Shown one piece after another: positions 44,024 to 52,736 of a DNA stretch of 64,000 nt. The notes beneath the pieces were generated by a model, which was not told the DNA's origin, made no database searches, and was given only the letters and a program-made list of their open reading frames with translations. Source of the DNA: an uncultured Alphaproteobacteria bacterium (GTDB lineage Bacteria > Pseudomonadota > Alphaproteobacteria > HIMB59); assembly GCA_902611415.1 (NCBI GenBank), contig CACLZM010000006.1:1-64000 (forward strand). Reading direction: 5' to 3'. A program made the translations under genes and the position numbers. Positions within the stretch are counted from its first letter, which is position 1. Every line of letters starts with the position of its first letter.

Positions 44024-45010
44024 TTAAAATTTTTCTATTAATTTCTTTAAATGATTGTCACTTACACCACAACATCCACCAATGATTTGTATTTGATCAT
44101 CAATAAATTCTAGACAAGAATTTGCAAATTCATCTTCATTACATGTAGCAATAGCTTCATGTGTGCTTGTATCAAATTTATGTATTTCTGGATAAAACAT
44201 CATAGGGCCACTCCAGTGATCTTTTATAATTTTCAAGCCACCATAGCTATCTTGAAACCACGTGTGCATAATACCATAAACATCTCCCCCAATATTTGTT
44301 AATTTTTTTATAATATCTTCAAATAAAATTATATCATCTTCAGGTAAAAATTTTGGTTGTTCTTGATATATCTTTTCATCATAAATTAGTGATTTTTCTT
44401 TTTCAGCTTTAAAATTTCTTCCTACTATCGTGTTATCATATTTACTTACACAACAACTTAATCCAACCCATACAGGTAAACCAGTTTGCATAGCAGCATT
44501 CAATAATAATTGAGAGTGGTCTATGTCTAATAACATTTCTAATATTAAAATATCTACACCAGAATTTTTTAATGTGTTAGCTGCCTCTATATAATTCTCT
44601 TCTTCTTGTTTAAATGACGGAATAAACCTTGGATCAGGTACAAATTCATTTTCTTTTAAAGCAAAAAAATTGGAGAGACTTCCAGCTATAGCAACCTGAT
44701 TTTCCTTATTACAGTTTTTTAATGCTTTTCTTGCTAATCCTACAGATTCAGTTAAAAATTCTATAGTTTCATTTTCACGATTTAAACTTTGTAAAACGTG
44801 TCTATTGGTTGCAAAAGTATTAGCGGTAATGATATCACATCCAGCATTGATGAAGTTTTCATGAACTTTTACAACAATATCAGGAGATGTAATTGTTGAT
44901 AATGCTGCAAAAGCAGGGCTCATATCACCACCTAATTTAGCAATTTCAGAACCATTTCCACCATCGAGGAAAATTTTTGAATTGTTATTTAATTTTTCTT
45001 TATAAATCAT
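44024..45010 (-). CDS. Homocysteine S-methyltransferase family protein, second copy (Cys-to-His variant)
   Basis: 328 residues: KIFLDGGNGSEIAKLGGDM, DIITANTFATNRHVLQSL, ILILEMLLD and the zinc pair in IIGGCCGVSDNHL (C313, C314). The position of the third Cys ligand is His249 (YGIMHTW), as in the copy at 42 kb, but overall identity between the two is moderate by eye and this copy has an insertion around 190-225. The pair therefore look like functionally related paralogues rather than a recent duplication. It overlaps the DMT transporter by 4 bp. Confidence 0.8.
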   Translation of the reverse strand: MIYKEKLNNNSKIFLDGGNGSEIAKLGGDMSPAFAALSTITSPDIVVKVHENFINAGCDIITANTFATNRHVLQSLNRENETIEFLTESVGLARKALKNCNKENQVAIAGSLSNFFALKENEFVPDPRFIPSFKQEEENYIEAANTLKNSGVDILILEMLLDIDHSQLLLNAAMQTGLPVWVGLSCCVSKYDNTIVGRNFKAEKEKSLIYDEKIYQEQPKFLPEDDIILFEDIIKKLTNIGGDVYGIMHTWFQDSYGGLKIIKDHWSGPMMFYPEIHKFDTSTHEAIATCNEDEFANSCLEFIDDQIQIIGGCCGVSDNHLKKLIEKF

Positions 45011-45900
45011 GATTTTTTTGTGTTTGGCGCTAATACTACTGCTAAAATTCCACCAAGCACAATCATTGAACTTCCTATTATTTCACGCCAGCCAAAAGGC
45101 TCATCTGTCAAAATACTAGAACTGGTCACACCAACAAGTATTTCTGATAAAAAAAGAATGGAACACAAACCTGCACCTAATTTGCTAGGAGACCAGAATA
45201 TTACTATACCTGTGGGTATAAAATAAAAAACAGATATAAAGAAAAGAAATGAAGACATTGCAACGAAAGAGTCTATTGTAGGCATAGGTCCTAAATAATC
45301 TTTTAAAAAGAAGCCAGCGACAATGTTAAATAAAGTTCCATAAAAAAAGAAAGAAAAAATTGTTGGAAATACACCATCTGTCTTTGCGATTTCTAATTTT
45401 ATCATCCCGCCAGCAAATAATGCCCCTCCAGCAAAAGCTAACCAATCACCAGCGTTCTCTGGTAAAGGTATTATCGTTTGCTTACTAAATACTACCCATA
45501 GCCCCCCTAGAGCTAAACCAAGTGTTATAGCTCTTTCTATCCCAGGTCTTTTTTTTAAAAATAAAATTTCAAAAATAGTGGTCCATATTGGTGTCATGTA
45601 AAAAAGTATCAATGCTCGAACTACATCAGTTAAAAGAAAACTCAACGCATAACAAATAAAGCCACCCCCACAAAGTAAGCCTGTTATCGGTAGCTCTAAA
45701 CCAAAAGTTCTTCCATTAATTTTACGCCACACTGCAATTGGAGATAAAATTAAAATTCCAATAATCATTTGTGAGATAGTTCCCCAACCACCAGTAAGAC
45801 CACCATCTTCTAATATTCTTTGTGGTAACCAATATATTCCCCATGATCCAGCTGATATAGCAAGGGCAGCTGCTATTTTATAATGATGAGGATGCCTCAT
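45007..45900 (-). CDS. DMT/EamA-family transporter
   Basis: 297 residues with ten predicted membrane helices in two EamA repeats. The first repeat covers AAALAISAGSWGIYWLPQRI to about 140. The second starts at AGDWLAFAGGALFAGGMIK and ends near IIGSSMIVLGGILAVVLAP. Such proteins export or import small metabolites by an unknown coupling. It is embedded between amidase and methyltransferase-like genes, with overlap to the latter, so it probably moves a substrate or product of the local catabolic route. Confidence 0.85.
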   Translation of the reverse strand: MRHPHHYKIAAALAISAGSWGIYWLPQRILEDGGLTGGWGTISQMIIGILILSPIAVWRKINGRTFGLELPITGLLCGGGFICYALSFLLTDVVRALILFYMTPIWTTIFEILFLKKRPGIERAITLGLALGGLWVVFSKQTIIPLPENAGDWLAFAGGALFAGGMIKLEIAKTDGVFPTIFSFFFYGTLFNIVAGFFLKDYLGPMPTIDSFVAMSSFLFFISVFYFIPTGIVIFWSPSKLGAGLCSILFLSEILVGVTSSSILTDEPFGWREIIGSSMIVLGGILAVVLAPNTKKS

Positions 45901-45905
45901 TATTA

Positions 45906-47321
45906 TTAATCTAACAGAGGTTTAAACTTACTAAAGTTAAATATTTCCTCATATTTTTTTGCAAAAGCAAATAATTGTAAATCATTTTTACTTTTTCCAA
46001 TTATCTGCATACCCATTGGCATACCAAGTTCATCAAATCCGACAGGTATAGTAAATGTCGGTAATTCAAGAAGACTAGATAATATAAAAATTTCTAACCA
46101 ACGGTGGTAAGTATCTAACTCAAAAGAATTTATTTTTTCAGGGTACTGTTGATTTTTATCAAACGGAAATAGTTGTGCAGAGGGTAAAGCCAGAAAATCA
46201 AAGTTTTTAAAAATATTTTCAATTTGTTCTGCACACCTTTTTTTTTGTTTATAAGCACTATCTAAGTCATCATCTTTTATATTTTTTCCTTGATTGTACT
46301 CCCATATAGCTTGGTAAGTCATTGTATTAATATCTTTTATGTTCATTGCTAAAGTATCTTCGTAAATACTTTTTGATCTAAACGTAATCCAGCTATTCCA
46401 TAGAGCTTCATTATCAAAATCTGGTTTTAATCTTTCAATTTTTACATTCAAGTTTTCTAATTTTTTAAGTTGAGACTCACACATATCTAAAATTTTTGTT
46501 TCAATTTTATAATTGTTATTCATATTAGATAACCAACCTATTTTGATATTGGTTAAATCTTGATTTTTTATTTTTTGATTTTTAAAAAGTTCCTTTAAAT
46601 CAAAAGAGTAGTTATCCCTTGTATCACTTCCAATCATTTCATCTAATAAAAATGCCATATCACTTGGTGATTTTGCTAAACAACCAGGTGTTGTGAGTAT
46701 GGGAATTTTTGATATTTGGTTCCCTCTATCTACTGAAATTAAGCCAGGTGTAGGTCTGTATCCATAAATATTTGCATATGCTGCTGGTCCTCTACATGAC
46801 CCCATTTGATCAGTGCCGTCCGCAAATGGTATCAGTCCTGCTGCTACAGCAGTGCTGGCTCCTCCACTTGATCCTGCTGCAGATTTTGTATTATCATAAT
46901 AATTAGAAGTTGGGCCAAACAATCTGTTTATTGTATGTCCACCAACACCTAATTCTGCTGTATTAGTTTTTCCAATTATAATAGCTCCGCTTTTAATTAG
47001 ACGTTCTACAAATAATGAATTTTTTTTAGGAAAATAATCTTTTGTTCCAGGATAGCCATATGTTGTTTTAATGCCAACCACATCACTTAAATCTTTAATA
47101 GCTATAGGAATTCCATTTAAAGTATTATCAAATTGAGTTGAATTATCTTTATTTATAGCTTCTTTTATAAGATCCCCTCTATCCTTGAGAAGCACTATTG
47201 CATTTAAATCTGGATTAAATTTTTCAATCCTATCCAAATAGTATTCCATTACCTCTTTGATAGATATATGTCGCTGATTAATACTGTGTATTATTTTTTC
47301 AACAGATTGATCCTCAAGCAT
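45906..47321 (-). CDS. Amidase signature family hydrolase
   Basis: 471 residues. The Lys of the Ser-Ser-Lys triad is in GIPIAIKDLSDV. The AS signature is AAGSSGGASTAVAAGLIPFA, and the nucleophile Ser lies in GTDQMGSCRGPAA; usual enzymes read GTDTGGSIRxPA, so the loop is altered but Ser is retained. The C-terminal PTFTIPVGFDELGMPMGMQI is typical. It hydrolyses an amide; GatA is unlikely because no gatB/C lies nearby. It is five bases from the DMT transporter and seems part of the same minus-strand operon. Confidence 0.88.
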   Translation of the reverse strand: MLEDQSVEKIIHSINQRHISIKEVMEYYLDRIEKFNPDLNAIVLLKDRGDLIKEAINKDNSTQFDNTLNGIPIAIKDLSDVVGIKTTYGYPGTKDYFPKKNSLFVERLIKSGAIIIGKTNTAELGVGGHTINRLFGPTSNYYDNTKSAAGSSGGASTAVAAGLIPFADGTDQMGSCRGPAAYANIYGYRPTPGLISVDRGNQISKIPILTTPGCLAKSPSDMAFLLDEMIGSDTRDNYSFDLKELFKNQKIKNQDLTNIKIGWLSNMNNNYKIETKILDMCESQLKKLENLNVKIERLKPDFDNEALWNSWITFRSKSIYEDTLAMNIKDINTMTYQAIWEYNQGKNIKDDDLDSAYKQKKRCAEQIENIFKNFDFLALPSAQLFPFDKNQQYPEKINSFELDTYHRWLEIFILSSLLELPTFTIPVGFDELGMPMGMQIIGKSKNDLQLFAFAKKYEEIFNFSKFKPLLD

Positions 47322-47327
47322 AGAGGA

Positions 47328-48518
47328 TTAGCGAGCTTGTTTTATACTTTGAGTAACAATTTCTTTCATTTGCAACAATGATGCTTCTTTTGGATTTGTT
47401 GCATAGGCTTGATCCTGCATTGCTTTTTTTGCAATCCTTTCAGCACAGTCTTCGGGAACATCAATTTCACTTAAACTTTTGGGGATATTTAATCTATCAA
47501 GTAACAATTCGATATTTTGAGTAAATTCATTTATTGTATGATTTTCAAATTGCATGGCTTCTGACATTCTTTGAACTTTCTCGTCCATACCTGGTAAATT
47601 GAAATGAAGAACAGGCGGTAAGACAATAGCATTCGTTAAACCATGATGAGTATTAAATTCTGCTCCAACCATGTGGGATATTGAATGAACATTACCTAAT
47701 CCCTTTAAAAAGGATATTCCTCCTAAATAAGATCCTATAATCATTGCACCTCTTGCCAACAAATTATTTGGTTCTTCTACCGCTAAAACAAGAGATTTTG
47801 AAATTAAATTAAGACTTTCTAAAGCAGCTCCATCACAAAGTGGATGAAAACCTGGCACACAGTATCCTTCGATACTATGTACAAGTGCATCGACACCTGT
47901 CCACGCTGTTAATTTTGGAGGTAATTCTAATGTTAACTCTGGATCTACTAGTGTAAATATAGGCCTTACATCTGGATGCCATATGCAAAATTTCATTCCT
48001 TTTTCTAAATGTGTAACCATTGCAGTTATTTCTGTTTCAGCCCCAGTTCCTGCAGTTGTAGGTATGGTTATTATTTTTGGAAATGCATTTTCTTTTGTGA
48101 TCTTTGGAACAGGTTGTTCAAACTCAAAATCCCACAATGGGGTTTCACTATTAACGGTTAAACATATGGATTTACCACCGTCCATTGCACTTCCACCACC
48201 AATAGCTATGATTGAGTCGTGTCTTCCATTTTTAAATTGATCACATCCTTTGGATATCTCGTCATCTCGTGGGTTAGGAGATATATTATGAAATAAATCT
48301 GATTTAATATTATTTTTAGACAATAATGCTATTAACTTTTTAATAAAAGGAAGATCCTTACTACCACTATCTGTTACAATAAGAGGATTTTTAATATCAA
48401 ATTCCTCACAAAATTTTCCAATTTCATTAAATCTTCCTGGTCCATAATACGTGGTTGTTGGAAACATCCAGTCTTGATTAGAGAGAATATCTTTTTCGTT
48501 CAGTTTAAAGTTTTTCAT
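47328..48518 (-). CDS. Iron-containing alcohol dehydrogenase
   Basis: 396 residues of the group III (Fe-ADH) family: AIGGGSAMDGGKSICLT and TIPTTAGTGAETEITAM bind the cofactor. Metal ligands are in TGVDALVHSIEGY (Asp) and GLGNVHSISHMVGAEFNTHH (His residues). It oxidises an alcohol or reduces an aldehyde/hydroxyacid. It is 6 bp upstream of the amidase and is likely the first gene of the five-gene minus-strand operon reaching 42.9 kb. Divergent from a second DMT transporter with 41 bp between starts. Confidence 0.9.
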   Translation of the reverse strand: MKNFKLNEKDILSNQDWMFPTTTYYGPGRFNEIGKFCEEFDIKNPLIVTDSGSKDLPFIKKLIALLSKNNIKSDLFHNISPNPRDDEISKGCDQFKNGRHDSIIAIGGGSAMDGGKSICLTVNSETPLWDFEFEQPVPKITKENAFPKIITIPTTAGTGAETEITAMVTHLEKGMKFCIWHPDVRPIFTLVDPELTLELPPKLTAWTGVDALVHSIEGYCVPGFHPLCDGAALESLNLISKSLVLAVEEPNNLLARGAMIIGSYLGGISFLKGLGNVHSISHMVGAEFNTHHGLTNAIVLPPVLHFNLPGMDEKVQRMSEAMQFENHTINEFTQNIELLLDRLNIPKSLSEIDVPEDCAERIAKKAMQDQAYATNPKEASLLQMKEIVTQSIKQAR

Positions 48519-48559
48519 TTAAGATAATAAAGTTTATAACAAGTTAATAGTGATATGAA

Positions 48560-49471
48560 ATGATTAATTTTATCAATAATCAAAAAAATACATTTCTTGC
48601 AATCTCTGCAATGGTTATTGGAGTAATATTCATAGATATACATGGATTGATTGTAAAATATTTAGGAGGTGAATATTCAACAATTCAATTAGCTCTTTTT
48701 AGAAATACTTTTGCAATAATTCCTCTCATACTTTTACTAATTTATAATAAAGAAAGTTCAGATCTTTTTAAAAATTTAAATAAAAAATTTATTTTATTTT
48801 GTTTTATAAGGGGTTCTTGTTTTTTGGCCATTAATATTTTGTATTACATTGCTATAAATAATATGGAATTTGCTACAGCATCTACATTAACTTTTTCCTC
48901 AACATTTTTTATAGTAATTTTATCAATCTTCTTTTTGGGAGATAGAGTGGGTATATATAGATGGTCAGCTGTTATAATTGGCTTTGTTGGAGTAGTAATG
49001 ATTATGAAACCTAATAGTAGTATTTTTTCCTATTATTCTATTTTACCAATACTAGTTGCTTTCTTATGGGCTGTCCAAGTGATAGTACTAAAATTTATAC
49101 CAGACAATTTTACTACAGGAAAAATTCAATTTTATTCTCTGTTTTCATCTTTTCTAGGTTCATTAATATTTATTTTTTTTACAACTGGTCATACATATAT
49201 CGAGAGTAATACTGACTTTTTAATTTTATCTTTTATTGGTATTTTTGGGGGAACTGCTGCAATTCTATTTATTTACTCTTATAGGTTAATAGCAGCTAGT
49301 AAGATTGCAGTTTTTGAATATTTAGCAATACCCTCATCTTTTATTCTAGCCTGGATATTTTTTGGTGAAGCACCTTTTGATCAACTTTTCCCTGGAGTTT
49401 TATTAATAGTTTTTGCAGGAATGATTATTATTTGGAGAGATAAAAATAAGAAAATTAATAAACCAAACTAA
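48560..49471 (+). CDS. DMT/EamA-family transporter, second copy
   Basis: 303 residues and ten membrane helices in two EamA repeats: VIGVIFIDIHGLIVKYLGGE with IQLALFRNTFAIIPL in the first, and PILVAFLWAVQVIVLKFIPD onward in the second, ending with GVLLIVFAGMIIIWRDKNKK. It differs clearly from the one at 45 kb and resembles S-adenosylmethionine/riboflavin-type DMT uptake proteins only in general layout. The transported compound is not known. Confidence 0.87.
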   Translation: MINFINNQKNTFLAISAMVIGVIFIDIHGLIVKYLGGEYSTIQLALFRNTFAIIPLILLLIYNKESSDLFKNLNKKFILFCFIRGSCFLAINILYYIAINNMEFATASTLTFSSTFFIVILSIFFLGDRVGIYRWSAVIIGFVGVVMIMKPNSSIFSYYSILPILVAFLWAVQVIVLKFIPDNFTTGKIQFYSLFSSFLGSLIFIFFTTGHTYIESNTDFLILSFIGIFGGTAAILFIYSYRLIAASKIAVFEYLAIPSSFILAWIFFGEAPFDQLFPGVLLIVFAGMIIIWRDKNKKINKPN

Positions 49472-49480
49472 ATCATAAGT

Positions 49481-50515
49481 TCATTTAGATTTCATAGACT
49501 TCATAACAATGGTTCGATCAATTTCTCCAACTAGCTCTCCAGATTGCGAATTTATTATAGGGTAGGCCGTATCATCTTCACATATCTGGTCTATTAATGT
49601 TTCAATTTTAGCATTTTCATCTATGCATTTTGTTTTATCAGAAAATAATTTTTTTGACTCATCAGAACATTTCTTACGCATAACTTTTCCTGCGCTTAAT
49701 ACTTTATATTTTGGAACATCTTCACAAAAATCTTTAACGTATTTATCAACTGGGTTTGCCACAATTTCTTCAGGTGTTCCAACCTGAGAAATCTCTCCAT
49801 CTTTCATAATAGCAATATGATCTCCCATTTTTATTGCCTCTAAAAAATCATGAGTAATAAAAACCATAGTTCGTTGTAATTTTTTTTGAATGTCTAAGAG
49901 TTCGTCTTGCATTTCTCTTCTAATCAATGGGTCTAAAGCAGAAAATGGCTCATCAAATATTAAGATTTCTGGCTCAACTGCCATTGCACGTGCTAAACCA
50001 ACTCTTTGTTGCATTCCACCTGATAGCTCTCTTGGATAATTATTATGCCAACCTTTTAAACCAACAAGATTTAAAGACTCTGTAGCCTTGTCTAATCTTT
50101 CTTGTTTATTTTCTCCCCTAATTTCTAAACCATAAGAAATATTTTCAAGAACTGTACGATGTGGAAAAAGTCCAAAGTGTTGAAATACCATACTCATTTT
50201 ATTTCTTCTCAGGTCAAGAAGGCTATTTCTACTTATTTTTGTAATGTCAATATCATCAATAATTACCGATCCAGATGTAGGTTCAATTAATCTAGTTAAA
50301 CATCTAACTAAAGTTGATTTTCCACTACCTGATAACCCCATTACAACAAATGTTTCGCCTTTTTGAATGGAAAAGCTGACATCTTTTACAGCTACTACAT
50401 GTCCTGTTTTTTCTTGGACTTCGTCTCTACTTAAATTTGGATCTAAATTGTCTAAAATTCTTTTTTCGTCATTGCCAAAAATTTTCCATATATTTGAGCA
50501 AACAATTTTATCCAT
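49481..50515 (-). CDS. Betaine/quaternary-amine ABC transporter, ATP-binding protein (ProV/OpuAA type)
   Basis: 344 residues: Walker A MGLSGSGKSTLVRCLTRLIE, signature ELSGGMQQRVGLARAMAVEP, Walker B ILIFDEPFSALDPLIRREMQ, and the ProV-type extended N-terminus with ATPase start after VVAVKDVSFSI. The C-terminal 80 residues are a reduced regulatory (CBS-like) region ending PIINSQSGELVGEIDRTIVM. It energises uptake of glycine betaine, carnitine, choline or TMAO. Unusually it is transcribed away from its permease gene across a 97-bp divergent region. Confidence 0.92.
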   Translation of the reverse strand: MDKIVCSNIWKIFGNDEKRILDNLDPNLSRDEVQEKTGHVVAVKDVSFSIQKGETFVVMGLSGSGKSTLVRCLTRLIEPTSGSVIIDDIDITKISRNSLLDLRRNKMSMVFQHFGLFPHRTVLENISYGLEIRGENKQERLDKATESLNLVGLKGWHNNYPRELSGGMQQRVGLARAMAVEPEILIFDEPFSALDPLIRREMQDELLDIQKKLQRTMVFITHDFLEAIKMGDHIAIMKDGEISQVGTPEEIVANPVDKYVKDFCEDVPKYKVLSAGKVMRKKCSDESKKLFSDKTKCIDENAKIETLIDQICEDDTAYPIINSQSGELVGEIDRTIVMKSMKSK

Positions 50516-50612
50516 ATTATTCAGGTTTAAAGCTATTATAATTGTGAATTAATACTATTAAAATAAAATTATTTTTATAAATTCTTATATAATTGAATAA
50601 ATATAATAAAAT
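50516..50612. promoter_or_regulatory. Divergent promoter region between betaine ATPase and permease
   Basis: A 97-bp, almost pure A/T gap between the divergent transporter genes. TATAAT hexamers occur at 50537-50542 and 50588-50593, but no convincing -35 partner or operator repeat is seen. It must supply both promoters, since the flanking coding regions start at its edges. Confidence 0.4.
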
Positions 50613-52736
50613 ATGTCTTTAAATCAAAATATAGATACTAAAAATAAATTAAATAAAAATATAATTTTTTACTTAAGTATTTTTATCATTGGGGCAGTAG
50701 CATATTATCTGTCGATTATTAATGAGGACCCCACTGTATTTCCTAAATCTATTACTGATGAATTTAAATTTACTGCATGGATAAATGCCGGAGAGGATTA
50801 TTTAAAAGATAACTATAGATGGATAACGAGATTATTTGCCTCTTTTTTACAAGCTGGTTACATGTCATTGGAAAATTTCTTTGTTGAGTCTCCATGGATT
50901 TTAATAATGTCTTTAATGGCTCTTCCAGCTTTAGCATATGGTGGTATTAAACTTTCTCTATTTTGTATATTTACAGTTTATTTCTGGGGTGCTGTCGACA
51001 TGTGGGAAGTATCAATGCAAACATTAGCTTTAATGGGCTTATCAGTAATTTTATCTGTAATTTTTGGAGTTATCCTAGGAATACTCAGTTCTCAAAGTGA
51101 TAGATTTGAAAATTTTCTAAAACCTATTTTAGATACCATGCAAGTCATGCCAGCCTTTGTATATTTATTCCCTGCTATGTTCTTTTTTGGAATTGGCGGT
51201 GCTCCAGCAATACTTGCTACACTAATTTATGCTATGCCTCCAATTATTAGGTTAACAAATTTAGGAATAAGACAAGTATCTAAAGAAACAATCGAGTCAG
51301 CTGAGTCTTTTGGATCTAATAAATTTCAACTTTTATTTAAGATTAAAATTCCAATGGCCTTACCTAGTATCATGATGGGTGTTAATCAAACAATTATGAT
51401 GGCTTTAGCTTTAGTTGTTCTTGCAACCTTTATTGGTGCTGAAGGTTTAGGCGGTCAAGTATGGCAAGCAATTAGAAAATTAGATGTTGGTTGGGCAATG
51501 GAAGGGGGCTTGTGTATTTTATTTATGGCAATAATGTTTGATAGAATAAGTAGTGCTATCAGTAAAGAAAAAGAAACCTTACCTGATGATGTAAAAAAAT
51601 TTTACTTATTGCCGCAAAATCTACACAGAAACCCTGTAGCAAACTTAATTGAATTACCTTTGAGAATATCTGTAAAGCTCATAAATATATTTTTTACAAC
51701 TATTGTTAATGTTTTTGCTAGTTTAATTGCTAGCTTTATTTCTTTTTTTAATAAGTCTCAAAAAGGTTCAGTTAAAAATTTTATAAATCAGCGATATTTT
51801 TTATTTTCATCATTTTTAATTTTTATCTTTATTTATATTTTTGATGCATACATTTATAGTATAGGAACTTTTCCAGAAACTTGGGCAATTGATATTCAAA
51901 AACCAATAGAAGATGCTGTCAAGGCAATGACTCTTGATCCAGGTTTTATATCATTTGCAAAAGGCATGAAGTATTTTGTTTACTTATATTTGCTAAACCC
52001 ATTAAATTTATTTCTAACTCAGATACCTTGGTGGTATACAATGATTGTTTTTATACTTATAGGATATGTGACAGTTGGAATTAAGTTTGCCACCATTACC
52101 GCAATATTATTAGCCTTTATTGGAGCTACAGGTATGTGGGTGCATTCAATGATTACGCTATCTTCAGTATTAGTATCAGTTTTAATTTGTTTTGTAATAG
52201 GAGTACCACTTGGAGTAATAGCATCCTACAATAAATGGTACAGAGATATCCAAAATGTTGTTTTAGATGCAATGCAAACTTTGCCTTATTTTTGTTATTT
52301 AATTCCTGTTTTAATGTTTTTTGGTGGAAATATTGTATCTGCAGTTATTGCAACTGTTATATATTCTGTACCTCCAATAATAAGATTAACAGCTCTTGGT
52401 TTATCACAAGTTTCAGGAAGCTATTCAGAGGTATCTAAATCTTTTGGAGGAACAGGAATTCAAACTTTAAATAAAGTAAAATTTCCATTAGCTGTACCCA
52501 GTCTCGTTATGGGTTTTAATCAAACTGTAATTATGGCTTTTGCAATGCAAATTGTTACACCATTGATTGGAGGAAAAGGTCTAGGACTCCAAGTATTTAA
52601 CGCACTTCAAAGATCAGATACAGGAAGAGGTCTATCAGCTGGTTTGGCTATCGTTCTTCTTGCTATTATCATAGATAGAATAACCCACGCCTGGACTAAG
52701 AAACAAAGACAAGCCCTTGGATTAGATAAATCCTAA
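50613..52736 (+). CDS. Betaine/quaternary-amine ABC transporter permease, double-length
   Basis: 707 residues: two complete ProW-type permease units fused in one chain. Each has the coupling-loop motif: PPIIRLTNLGIRQVSKETIESAE (first, about 220) and PPIIRLTALGLSQVSGSYSE (second, about 590), followed by FPLAVPSLVMGFNQTVIMA-type segments. The linker (about 330-450) holds extra membrane helices. Such tandem permeases are known in marine betaine/TMAO-type systems. The stop codon overlaps the start of the molybdoenzyme gene, tightly linking transport to catabolism. Confidence 0.92.
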   Translation: MSLNQNIDTKNKLNKNIIFYLSIFIIGAVAYYLSIINEDPTVFPKSITDEFKFTAWINAGEDYLKDNYRWITRLFASFLQAGYMSLENFFVESPWILIMSLMALPALAYGGIKLSLFCIFTVYFWGAVDMWEVSMQTLALMGLSVILSVIFGVILGILSSQSDRFENFLKPILDTMQVMPAFVYLFPAMFFFGIGGAPAILATLIYAMPPIIRLTNLGIRQVSKETIESAESFGSNKFQLLFKIKIPMALPSIMMGVNQTIMMALALVVLATFIGAEGLGGQVWQAIRKLDVGWAMEGGLCILFMAIMFDRISSAISKEKETLPDDVKKFYLLPQNLHRNPVANLIELPLRISVKLINIFFTTIVNVFASLIASFISFFNKSQKGSVKNFINQRYFLFSSFLIFIFIYIFDAYIYSIGTFPETWAIDIQKPIEDAVKAMTLDPGFISFAKGMKYFVYLYLLNPLNLFLTQIPWWYTMIVFILIGYVTVGIKFATITAILLAFIGATGMWVHSMITLSSVLVSVLICFVIGVPLGVIASYNKWYRDIQNVVLDAMQTLPYFCYLIPVLMFFGGNIVSAVIATVIYSVPPIIRLTALGLSQVSGSYSEVSKSFGGTGIQTLNKVKFPLAVPSLVMGFNQTVIMAFAMQIVTPLIGGKGLGLQVFNALQRSDTGRGLSAGLAIVLLAIIIDRITHAWTKKQRQALGLDKS

